Assembly: GCA_029775855.1 (NCBI GenBank)
Contig: JARVJZ010000005.1
Span: 1 to 64,000 of the forward strand
From: Nitrososphaeria archaeon
Lineage (GTDB): Archaea; Thermoproteota; Nitrososphaeria; Nitrososphaerales; JAAOZN01
Direction of reading: 5' to 3'
Length of the DNA stretch: 64,000 nucleotides
Under the pieces are notes generated by a model that was not told the DNA's origin, searched no databases, and saw only the letters and a program-made list of their open reading frames with translations. Below are positions 26,602-34,593 of this stretch, piece after piece. Made by a program: the position numbers and the translations under genes. The stretch's first letter is position 1. Every line of letters begins with the position of its first letter.

Positions 26602-27927
26602 TCAGCCGCATTGTAGCCCATTAACTCTTATGAACGGTCCTCCCTCAGATATCCTGCTTCCCTTCTCAAAGTTTGGTCTCAGACGCACCACTCTGCCTAC
26701 GGCGTCGATGCGCTTTAAAATCGTCGTCAGTTCTCCTCTTAGCCTCAGCCATCTTATTGGCTTCTTCAGCTCCTTATCCTCCACAAGATACGCTATCTCA
26801 GGTATGAGCTCAAATGTGCCGTCTGATAGGTCTATGTCAGCTCTAACAACACCCTCAGCATATATGCCGCTTCTCATATCTTGTATCATTTCATCAAACC
26901 TCCAATCTGAGGATGCGAAGAAGATGTTGCTCATCGAAGGTGTTGGAAGGGTGCGTTCGCCTCTTGCATTACCAGCTTCTCTTCCATCGGATGTGGTTAA
27001 ACGTGTATGTAGCCCCTTCACTTCGTCTCTTGAAAGCAGAACCTTCCTCCTACCACTAACACCTTCACAATCCCAGGCGAAGGAGCCGTAGCCGGTTGGT
27101 AGAGTGGGGTCGTCAACCACCTTAACATCTTCAGCGATGTCGAGACCCATCATTTTGTTCACCCAAGCCCTGCTCTCCAAGAGGTGTGCAACTTCGTGCG
27201 CTAATGCGCCGGCAGCCTCCTCGTTTAAAACGACTTTGAGGTGTCTACCCCTTAGCAGTGGAGGTAGCAGCGTTGTTTGAAGCTGGTTTACAGCCCTAAC
27301 CGCTAGCTCTTCGATGATCTTACCCCAGTCCTTTGACGCAAATACTTCAAACCCTCCGAGCCCTCCAACTATGGAGCTTGCATAGCCTGTTCTGAAGCCT
27401 CTTGAAGCCAAATAGATGACTATATCTGTTAGAGGCACCTCTTCGTAGACATCCGTCCCCTCACAGGTTACTAGATGAGAGCGTATTATGCTATGTGAGA
27501 TCACGATCTCTGAGCGCGCGTAGGAGGAGCCTAGCTTCTCCTTTAACTCACTTCTGATCTGCGTAAGCAGCGTAGCGGCTTCATCCTCCTCAAACACTTT
27601 AGCGCAGAGGTGTCTTCTTCTCCCATACTCTATGTCAACAGGCGCTAAGTTGACAGACTCTTTTTGGAGGCGTGAGAGCTTCTGGGCCAAGGCGATGATG
27701 GATCTAATGCTTCCCTCGTCGGCTTTAGTTGATGAAGCTACACCATAACCATGTTGAGCAGCTCTACATGTTATAAATTCTTCCTCGCCCTTAATATTTT
27801 CGAAAGATTCTTCTCTAAGCGCAAGCTGCCAAGAAGATTCCCTTTGGTAACGTAGATCTATGTAGCCCCCGCTAACTGCTTCGCTAAGATACTTACTTAG
27901 ATCTACTCTATGGCTCTCGCTAAGCAT
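26602..27927 (-). CDS. TldD/PmbA-family metallopeptidase-like protein
   Basis: A 441-residue TldD-like protein. The motif region is AAGALAHEVAHLLESRAW, with HEVAH at 244-248. A later FAWDCEGVSGRRKVLLSRDEVKG stretch places Cys287 where TldD has its DDEG motif, and an NARG segment follows. In characterised TldD the metal motif is HExxxH; here one residue is missing, giving a standard HExxH. TldD/TldE pairs trim modified peptides (for example microcin precursors), but no partner gene is adjacent. The start is ATG. Confidence 0.85.
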   Translation of the reverse strand: MLSESHRVDLSKYLSEAVSGGYIDLRYQRESSWQLALREESFENIKGEEEFITCRAAQHGYGVASSTKADEGSIRSIIALAQKLSRLQKESVNLAPVDIEYGRRRHLCAKVFEEDEAATLLTQIRSELKEKLGSSYARSEIVISHSIIRSHLVTCEGTDVYEEVPLTDIVIYLASRGFRTGYASSIVGGLGGFEVFASKDWGKIIEELAVRAVNQLQTTLLPPLLRGRHLKVVLNEEAAGALAHEVAHLLESRAWVNKMMGLDIAEDVKVVDDPTLPTGYGSFAWDCEGVSGRRKVLLSRDEVKGLHTRLTTSDGREAGNARGERTLPTPSMSNIFFASSDWRFDEMIQDMRSGIYAEGVVRADIDLSDGTFELIPEIAYLVEDKELKKPIRWLRLRGELTTILKRIDAVGRVVRLRPNFEKGSRISEGGPFIRVNGLQCG

Positions 27928-28133
27928 AGAGGTATATTATAGAGGATTAAAGCTGCTTATCAACATTAGGTTAGCCTTGGGAAACTACAAACTCTACCTC
28001 TACAGCAGATACATCGAGGCGAGTAATCTTAAGAGGCGCTGAACCTTTCGATTTACCTTTTTTGTGAAAAGAGGTGTAAGTATGGCAAGGATGTAGCTAA
28101 ACCGGTGCCTGTAAATAGAGACGCATCAAAGCT

Positions 28134-28557
28134 TCAGAGAGATTCGAACACTATAGGTTTGGTTAGTATATGCACATTAAGCGTTAGAGTTGGTGTACTT
28201 CCAAGATGAGCAGCCAATTCGGCTTTAATCCGCAGCGAATAGCCAGAGCGACCAGAGGATGTATATCTTGCCGGAAGATCTAGCGCTAGATGTGAAGCCA
28301 CGGATAGCAGACCCAAGAAACCATATCTTCTGAGTCTGGAGTTAAGGCTTGTGTAACGCTAGCAGCGTTGGCGCTACTACTGTGCATAAACAGGATAGAG
28401 TAAATGATCTATGCACAAGGAACAAGGCGTCTATCTCAGGTGTCATGGCTAGAAGCGATAACGCTAATGCCTTCTTTGAATCGATGTGTAAGAGCGTTAA
28501 AGCAACAAATAGTACAACAAAGTGGACAAGGAGTTCAAAACCTTGACTAGCACCTAC
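28134..28557 (-). pseudogene. Decayed DUF457-type membrane metal-dependent hydrolase
   Basis: On the minus strand, about 28557-28342 encodes KKALALSLLAMTPEIDALFLVHRSFT, matching the PDiDh...HRgfTHS signature of the YdjM/DUF457 membrane hydrolases, but with Leu in place of the second motif His. After a frame change, 28316-28134 encodes GLLSVASHLALDLPARYTSSG, matching the family's SHlllD...G segment. No single frame spans both halves and no good start is seen, so the gene is broken. The family assignment rests on these two motifs only. Confidence 0.55.
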
Positions 28558-28650
28558 CGTAAGAAAACGACTTAAAAAACATTTAGTAAACGTGTGCACT
28601 ATCCGCAATCGAACAGTTAATATAATTCGGTGGGTAGAGAGAGGCTTGGG

Positions 28651-29217
28651 ATGGATAGGGCAAGGATAGTCGTGGAGGGTGAGGTTCAAGGCGTAGGCTA
28701 CCGCTACTATGTGAGGAAGGCGGCTTGGAAGCTTGGGCTCAAAGGCTACGTGGAAAACCTAGTGGACGGCTCAGTTGAAGTAGTGGTTGAGGGTGATAGG
28801 AGAAGCATAGAGGAGTTCATAAAGGCGATAAACATCGTGAAGCCACCTATTAACGTTATGAAAGTGGGTGTAGAATACCAGCCACCGACAGGAGAATTCA
28901 AAACATTCAGGATAAAGACAGGTACATTAGAAGAGGAGATGGTTGAAGGCTTCTCAACGGGTGCATCGTACTTTGAAGTTATGTTTACAAAGCAGGACCA
29001 GATGCTTGCAAAGCAAGACCAGATGCTTGCGAAGCAAGATAAAATGCTGGAAAAGCAGGACCAGATGCTGGTAAAGCAAGACCAGATGATTGAGCTTCAG
29101 AAGCAGACCCTTAACGAAGTGAAGGCTTTAAGGGTGGAGTTAAGGACGATATTAGATGAGAGGCTAAGAGTTATAGAGCAGGATGTAGCATTAATTAAAG
29201 CGAGGCTAGGCCTATAA
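28651..29217 (+). CDS. Acylphosphatase with C-terminal heptad-repeat coiled coil
   Basis: A 188-residue fusion. Residues 1-90 are an acylphosphatase domain with the acyl-phosphate loop GEVQGVGYR (Arg18) and catalytic Asn36 in GYVEN, spaced exactly as in known enzymes; the family hydrolyses carboxyl-phosphate bonds. Residues 114-148 are five tandem seven-residue repeats of KQDQMLA type, continuing to a charged helix up to residue 188. The ATG at 28651 is preferred to the GTG at 28630 because GAGAGG precedes it and the first beta strand follows directly. The tail should drive oligomerisation; such tails are unusual on this enzyme. Confidence 0.88.
   Translation: MDRARIVVEGEVQGVGYRYYVRKAAWKLGLKGYVENLVDGSVEVVVEGDRRSIEEFIKAINIVKPPINVMKVGVEYQPPTGEFKTFRIKTGTLEEEMVEGFSTGASYFEVMFTKQDQMLAKQDQMLAKQDKMLEKQDQMLVKQDQMIELQKQTLNEVKALRVELRTILDERLRVIEQDVALIKARLGL
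28990..29094 (+). repeat. Five tandem 21-base repeats encoding heptads
   Basis: Units start at 28990, 29011, 29032, 29053 and 29074. Each encodes K-Q-D-Q/K-M-L/I-x, and they differ mainly at the last codon and at third positions. They are in frame within the acylphosphatase gene, so copy-number changes would lengthen or shorten the coiled coil without frameshift. Confidence 0.9.
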
Positions 29218-29222
29218 ATTTT

Positions 29223-29327
29223 TGTAGGCTTAGGGATGACCTTACTATCGCCGCACAAATGAAGCGCTTAGGTATTAACGAAATTTACTCGTTCAACCGT
29301 AGGCTTTTAAATAATTACAAACGTTAA
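29223..29327 (+). pseudogene. PIN-domain (VapC-type) toxin, C-terminal relic
   Basis: The frame ending at the TAA 29325-29327 reads RDDLTIAAQMKRLGINEIYSFNRRL. This matches the end of VapC/PIN nucleases, with the late acidic Asp in a D..I.A helix and a strand-turn ending in a 'fd.df'-like element. The N-terminal two thirds, with the first catalytic aspartates, are absent, and the preceding gene ends just upstream. It is non-functional debris. Confidence 0.55.
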
Positions 29328-29481
29328 AAGCTTCTTTTAAGTAAAATGCTTAGGTAGTAATCTAAATTTCCTACTTGAGGCTCCGCGTCTAACTCATCTT
29401 TTCATCCCACAGTCAATATTATAGTTGTGTATGCTTGTGCAGATAAGGTGTTATTGTCTTATTGCCATATGTCCTTCAGGC

Positions 29482-29755
29482 ATGATCAAGGTGAAGGTTG
29501 ACGAGAGGCTTGACCGTAAGTTTAGGGAGTTAGCTATGTGGGTTCGGGTTCGTTAAGGGTGCCCTTAGCAGAGCGGCTGAAGAAGCCATGGTATTGTGGA
29601 TGCCAACCGTGGAAAAGGCGTAAATAGTCTTCGAGGAGAATACGTTGGAAGCCATAGACGGCTTGCTCAGCGATGTTGAAATCGACGCTGCGGAGCCTCA
29701 GCATAAAATTACGGACCTTTAGCTGATAAAGAATGCCCAGAAGATACCGGATTGA
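29482..29755 (+). pseudogene. Decayed VapB-like antitoxin
   Basis: From an ATG at 29482 the sequence reads MIKVKVDERLDRKFRELAM, then after one frame change GFVKGALSRAAEEAMVLW, and then NTLEAIDGLLSDVEI and a tail ending at the TGA 29753-29755. The pattern (short KVxVDE strand, FRELAM..RFG..KGALS..EEA helices) is that of archaeal antitoxins partnered with PIN toxins. At least two frameshifts and one in-frame TAG (DL-stop-LIKNAQ) interrupt it. Confidence 0.55.
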
Positions 29756-29959
29756 CACAAAATTTTCCGAGAAGCTATGCTTCCCCAAAAGAAGAAAGGA
29801 AGAATGCAAGAAGCTTCTATACCGGTTCAAGAATGGAAAAGCTGATGGTGTTGCAAGAGATTTCTCAATTCTTCAGCGTCATCCACTATTGTTCTGCTGC
29901 ATATAAAGCTCTATAAAAATAAAAATCTTACAATATCCGCCCTCTAGGTTGATAAAAAA

Positions 29960-29988
29960 GGAGGTGGTAAAGGGGAAAGACCGCCTCC
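29960..29988 (+). terminator. Hairpin followed by a T run
   Basis: GGAGGTGGT (29960-29968) can pair with ACCGCCTCC (29980-29988) across an 11-base purine loop, with one G-T wobble. A T-rich run (ATTTTTTG) follows within 15 bases. It resembles an intrinsic terminator, but no intact gene leads into it, so it may be the end of a lost element. Confidence 0.4.
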
Positions 29989-30831
29989 ACCACCATATTT
30001 TTTGCATAATATAATCTAGTGGCTCCTCAATCCTAGAAGCCTTTGTTCTTCAAAGATACTGCGGAGTATGTTATGTTTATTACGCTATCATAAGTCGATG
30101 AGACACACCTTCAATAGTCTATTTAGCGGATTGGAGAAGAATGTCTTCGAGTTAAATGATGTGAAGGTAGCAAGGCTCAACCTAGAATAGTGAAACAGAT
30201 GCTCGCACCAAGCGAGAAGAGCCTAAACCTCAAGGCTAATTTTACTTATGGTTTTGAATGTGAGTTTCTAGAAAAGGTGCAACTTAGCAAGAAGTGAAAT
30301 AAAAGCTAAAGTAGTAGAAAAGTAGACAGATCGATGCACTTAAAAGGTAACTCAATCTATTAGGCAGAGCTGGTATCATCCTTCTTGAACTTGGATTCAT
30401 CTACGGCTATACAACTCCTTAACCTTACATGGTTCATCACAGATCAACCCCTTCAACCTATGGAACCAGTATTGGACAGCTACATGGCTGCTCTATCAGC
30501 CCTATTCTAAAGCTCATGACTTCATAAGGGAGTTCAGCTATGTAGAGCATGCAGCAAGACCCTTCCCCTTAAAGGCAATTTGTTATGTTGAGAGATACTC
30601 CTGCTACGAACGCGTTGAGAAGGAGCGCATAAGCTCCCATCTTGGATTATGTGAGAGCAGCCTCTCAAGACCGCTCAGCTTATCAAGCAAAACCCCTAGA
30701 CAAGGAACTTAAACCTTACTTTAACGGTACAGATCAAGCAACCAGCAAGTTTATAGTTAGGCAATTTCCAACAACCTGAACGTTAAAGTGTTTGGGGAGA
30801 ACTTGAAGAACGAAAAGGAGGAGGGATAAAA
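29989..30831. other. Gene debris without an intact reading frame
   Basis: About 840 bases hold only short interrupted frames. One plus-strand frame from near 30060 encodes MRHTFNSLFSGLEKNVFELND before a stop. Another (about 30470-30710) encodes IREFSYVEHAARPFPLKAICYVE and continues in a second frame as KPLDKELKPYFNGTDQA. They look like remains of real proteins, but I recognise no family. The segment ends in an AAAAGGAGGAGGG ribosome-binding-type sequence feeding the SIR2-like gene. Confidence 0.45.
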
Positions 30832-31884
30832 ATCACAAAATGTTATATTTTAGGAGCAGGAGCTTCATATGGCTATGACGAAAGTTTACCAAATAATTCG
30901 CGTCCACCTTTATCTGATGAGTTCTTTATTAAAGGTAGTCAGTTACAGATCTTCACCGAGGAAGCTTTCCCAGAATTATTCGAAAGCTTAAAAGAGTATC
31001 TTGCGGTAGTAAGAAGTATTAATAATTTTGACTTGCTTAACCTGAAGTGTGACATTGAAGAATTTCTAGCGTGGCTCGCTAACGAGTTTTATAAAATAAC
31101 ACCACAGACAAGTGATGATTTTAAGCGAAGTCAATATTTGCAAAAAGCTTTAGGACAATCCTTTTACTTCATATACGAGCTTCTTAGGCACTACACACTT
31201 ACTTACATACCTAAATTTGACAATTATAGAAGACTCGCTCTTCATTATCATGACTGTAGGTATAATGTAATAACTCTGAACTATGATACACTTTTTGAGG
31301 CGGCTATACAAAGTGTTAAACTTAATTTTCACTATTTCCAAGGACCGCATCACCCGAAAAGCATACCAATTGCAAAGCTCCATGGCTCCATAAATTGGGT
31401 GAATCCATGCCGAGGGGGAATAGCTTATGAAGGTGTTATGGAAGATGCTTTCTCAGTGATTACAAGTTCTATTTTCTCTAATAAATTCTGGGTTATGCCA
31501 CTTAAGATTTTGCCACCTGCTGCTATTAGGGATATATGTTACAAAGACTTTGTTCGCTCTGGAATAGATTACGACGAACCAGCTTTAATTCCACCGTTTG
31601 CAGATTATAAAGACTATGAAAAAGTGGAGAGGTATAAGGAGGTTTGGGCTTTCGCGGAATCAATGCTCCGCGAAGCTTCAGAATTGATTGTTATTGGGTG
31701 TTCGGTTCGCCCACAGGATAGAAAATTTAATGAGTTGCTTAGAAAAAGCCTAAAAGATGGTATTGCCGTAACGGTGGTTAGCAGGCATCCTGATGTAGTT
31801 TTGGACAGATTAAAAATTATCCTTACTAACCCGCAATTTGAATCACCATTTGAATCCTTTGAGGACTACGCTAAAACTTTATGA
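30832..31884 (+). CDS. SIR2-like domain protein with non-canonical start
   Basis: The frame is open from the TAA at about 30784 and encodes, from ATC at 30832, a 350-residue protein. Its N-terminus KCYILGAGASYGYD is the NAD-binding Rossmann loop of SIR2-like proteins. The motifs NYDTLFE (Asn150, Asp152) and KLHGSINW (His184) complete the SIR2 catalytic set. No ATG, GTG or TTG occurs in frame before 31033, which would delete the NAD loop. A GGAGG site sits about 11-16 bases before ATC and 5-10 before an ATA at 30826, so one of these may serve as the start. SIR2-like NADases of this size act in prokaryotic antiviral systems; that role is inferred from family and setting. Confidence 0.7.
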   Translation: MTKCYILGAGASYGYDESLPNNSRPPLSDEFFIKGSQLQIFTEEAFPELFESLKEYLAVVRSINNFDLLNLKCDIEEFLAWLANEFYKITPQTSDDFKRSQYLQKALGQSFYFIYELLRHYTLTYIPKFDNYRRLALHYHDCRYNVITLNYDTLFEAAIQSVKLNFHYFQGPHHPKSIPIAKLHGSINWVNPCRGGIAYEGVMEDAFSVITSSIFSNKFWVMPLKILPPAAIRDICYKDFVRSGIDYDEPALIPPFADYKDYEKVERYKEVWAFAESMLREASELIVIGCSVRPQDRKFNELLRKSLKDGIAVTVVSRHPDVVLDRLKIILTNPQFESPFESFEDYAKTL

Positions 31885-32316
31885 ACTTTTTGCCTATCAT
31901 CTGACTTCTAAGTGGTCGTTGCGATTTTAACTTCCCCTAAAAAGGTGACCAAAGAATGAAGTGAAAAATACGAATCTACTAGCTTTTCAGAAATAATGTA
32001 GAGAACAGCTGTAAAATAGTTTAAGCATATTGAAGTGAAAGTTGCATCAACAAACATCAAAACAACGCAAAGTTTATGTTCCAACTCCAGGAGGACCATA
32101 AACATAAAGGACTCTTTTCCTACCTTTAAAACACTCTCCAAGCTATTGCAACAGACTCGGTTCTCTTCTTGTACTATGGACGACGAGTTCCTTCTCCTGC
32201 TCGAACAAGGCATGCTCAGAGTACGGAGTCAATGGGGAGGTTAACGTAAGGTTGAAGCAGTGGTATGTGAGGAATCAAGTGGCAGAGTTCATCTGTAGAA
32301 TTTCTGGCAAGACCTT
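31885..32316. other. Intergenic stretch with a possible transposase relic
   Basis: About 430 bases without an intact gene. On the plus strand a frame ending near 32323 reads ...RLKQWYVRNQVAEFICRISGKTFQ, reminiscent of the zinc-ribbon 'C..CGktF' start of IS-type transposases, with a cysteine lost. Support is weak. No terminal inverted repeats were found. Confidence 0.3.
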
Positions 32317-33253
32317 TCAATGATAACGGCGATTGACATGCGTGTAGATGTTGTTTGCTGTGTTTGCCCATATTAGGTATGTTGGGTTTAGTCTTCTGTG
32401 TTTGAGTGCTTCTGCCATCGCTTCTCTATCCCCTTTCTCAACCGCTTCTTGTAGTCTTTTGTCTTCGTGGAATTTTGGTGCGAAGATCTGTGTTAGTATG
32501 ATTCTCTGTAGCTCTTTGAGCTGTTTTCCGCTCAGCGTGTTTATCGTCTTCAGGTTCTGCTGCTTTGATGCTAGTAGGTTTATGTTGAAGCCTAGTGCTT
32601 CGAGCTTCATCAACGCTTTCCGATATTTCTTGTCTTCTTCATAGTCTATCTTCTTCATGCCTGCTTTTTCGAAGAATGGGTTGTACTTCGCCATGACCGC
32701 TAGTGTTTCGACGTATTTTTTGCCTGTTAGTGGCATCGTCTCCTTCACGAGTTTTACGCTTAATCCCTATTCCTCTGTATTTTGGTGCTACGATGACTCT
32801 TGCTATTCTTGTGAAGTCTCTGTTTAAGCGTTTTAGGTATTCGGTGTATGGTTTTGTAGGCTTGTATTCTGGTGCGGCTTTGCTTCTTCCTCTGCACGCG
32901 AATATTGGTGGTGTGTATGCTATTGCCCCGGCTAATTCGCCGTTTATGTATGCTGCGTAGATCTTTGTGGTGTTTGCTGGTGTGTTGGCTTTGTAGTGTA
33001 GGTGCTCTAGCCTTTTGAGTTCTTCTCTCGACGCTTCTTTGATCTCTGCTTGCTTAAGTAGTGTGCATTCTCTTGCTTTGTATTGGTAGGTTTTAACATC
33101 AACTTCATCTCTAGGTTTGAATGTGTTCACGTATTCTCTGTTTGGGTCGTCGAATGTCGCTTCGAATGTTGAAGCCTTCTCAACGCTTAAGAATACGTCC
33201 GCTGAGACGAGCTCACTCGATATTGTGTAGATCCATGCCTCCGTGTTTGATTT
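32317..33253 (-). pseudogene. GNAT acetyltransferase-type gene, 5'-truncated and frameshifted
   Basis: The minus strand encodes two overlapping halves of one protein. The first (33253 to about 32760) has IYAAYINGELAGAIAYTPP and IARVIVAPKYRGIGI, the GNAT acetyl-CoA loop. After a one-base frameshift near 32755-32765 the frame continues VKLVKETMPLTGKKYVETLAVMAKYNPFFEKAGM, the following GNAT helix and strand, down to 32317. The combination with a long helical tail resembles the GNAT part of archaeal proteins in which such a domain is fused to an ABC-type ATPase (COG2401-like). No ATPase and no start codon remain upstream, so the gene is non-functional. Confidence 0.7.
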
Positions 33254-33679
33254 TTAGCTGAGCTAGCAGCGAGGAGTAGCGTTAATAGAGCCTCAAACAG
33301 AAGCAAAACAGCAGAAGACCGATTTAAGAAGACCAGCTGACAGAATACTATACGAGAAGTGGGTCAGAGAGAAGGCTACATAACACAAGCCCCTCCTAAG
33401 AATGTTGTGTTTAGGTTCTGGATTGCTGATAGTATGTTTGCTGCCGATATATGAGGCGTCATGGTTCGGGCTGTTTGAGATGTTGGGTTCCTTATGCGAA
33501 GACTGAAGCTGTCGCTGTTAAAGGTATACTTATGAAACAGCTCAGGTTCAGTATGTAGGTCAGTAGAGTTATTGAAGCAGTATGGCTATGGTCTTCACGT
33601 ACTCTATACAATTTAGTTTGAATCACATCTTTATAGGTGGAGAATATGGTTGCGAGTAGGGATGCGGTGAAGCCTGTTC
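33254..33679. other. Intergenic stretch, short broken frames only
   Basis: About 425 bases between the broken GNAT gene and the rhamnose operon. Plus-strand fragments such as RPADRILYEKWVREKAT and NVVFRFWIADSMFAADI each end in stops and change frame. They look like remains of a protein-coding region, but no family is recognisable. Confidence 0.4.
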
Positions 33680-34549
33680 TCAGCTGCTTGCTGATTTGAT
33701 GTGCCCCTTCTCAATTAAGTAATCACGAAGTGCGTGCTTCCAATCTCTAACTTTTATCCCGTATTCCTTGAGTTTTATGCTTTTTAACGCAGAAAATAGT
33801 GGGCGCTTAGCTTTAATTTGGAGCTGATCTGTTTTAATCGGTTTTAAATCCGCATTAATTCCTGTGAGTTTGAAGATCACATCGGCAAATTGGAACCATG
33901 TGCAGTAGCCCTTATTGGTTGCATGGTAGATTCCATATGGTAATTGTAGTTCCAGAACTTTCTTGATTATTAGCGCGGCATCTTTTGTGTAGGTGGGGCT
34001 TATCCACATGTCATCCACAACACTTATGGGCTCGTTTTTCTTGGCTTTAGCTATCATTGTTTCAACGAAGTTCCCGCCTTTCCCGCTGGCACCAACCACT
34101 CCGAAAAGGCTTGCCACCCTGAGAATGTAATGTTTTGGATTCTGTTTCGTGAAAAATTCTCCTGCTAATTTAGAGATTCCATAAGTGTTAAGAGGGTTTG
34201 GCGTGTCTTCTTCCGTATAGGGCTGACCCTTTAAACCGTTGAAAACATAGTCTGTGCTTATAAAAACGGTTGTGGCTCCGACTTCCATCGATGCTTCAGT
34301 TACATTTTTTGCTCCAATGGCATTTACAGCGAATGCCTTTTCAGGTTCTACTTCACATTGATCAACTTTTACATAAGCAGCCGTGTTTATGACTATGTGC
34401 GGATTGTGCATTTTTAGTACTTTGCAGCTATGCGGGCAGGTAACTTCTATTTCCTTATGAGTTAAGCCAACGACCTCATGATCTTGTCCTAAAACTCTCA
34501 TGAGGTCTGTACCAAGCTGCCCGGTTGAGCCTATAACGATTATTTTCAT
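33680..34549 (-). CDS. rmlD: dTDP-4-dehydrorhamnose reductase
   Basis: A 289-residue extended SDR enzyme for the last step of dTDP-L-rhamnose synthesis. The NAD(P) loop is GSTGQLGTDL at the N-terminus, ISTDYVFNG carries the family's STDYVFdG motif, and YGISKLAGE supplies the catalytic Tyr-x-x-x-Lys. It is last in the rmlA-rmlC-rmlB-rmlD run, 44 bases after rmlB. The start is ATG. Confidence 0.93.
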   Translation of the reverse strand: MKIIVIGSTGQLGTDLMRVLGQDHEVVGLTHKEIEVTCPHSCKVLKMHNPHIVINTAAYVKVDQCEVEPEKAFAVNAIGAKNVTEASMEVGATTVFISTDYVFNGLKGQPYTEEDTPNPLNTYGISKLAGEFFTKQNPKHYILRVASLFGVVGASGKGGNFVETMIAKAKKNEPISVVDDMWISPTYTKDAALIIKKVLELQLPYGIYHATNKGYCTWFQFADVIFKLTGINADLKPIKTDQLQIKAKRPLFSALKSIKLKEYGIKVRDWKHALRDYLIEKGHIKSASS

Positions 34550-34593
34550 AACTACAACCCTTAATTACAATGTAATGGAAACGATGAGCAATG

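Noticed and set aside
26561-27091. A 176-codon plus-strand frame opposite the TldD-like gene
   Set aside because: The minus-strand frame has the HEVAH and DCEG motifs and normal length; the plus-strand one is antisense noise.
28990-29094. Tandem 21-base units considered as a CRISPR-like array
   Set aside because: Units abut without spacers and stay in one coding frame, so they are coding heptad repeats.
29534-29830. A 98-codon minus-strand frame in the graveyard region
   Set aside because: It is antisense to the decayed antitoxin, whose translated fragments match a known family pattern better.
31908-32213. A 101-codon minus-strand frame after the SIR2-like gene
   Set aside because: Composition is unlike the neighbouring proteins, with no motif and no upstream signal; treated as chance.
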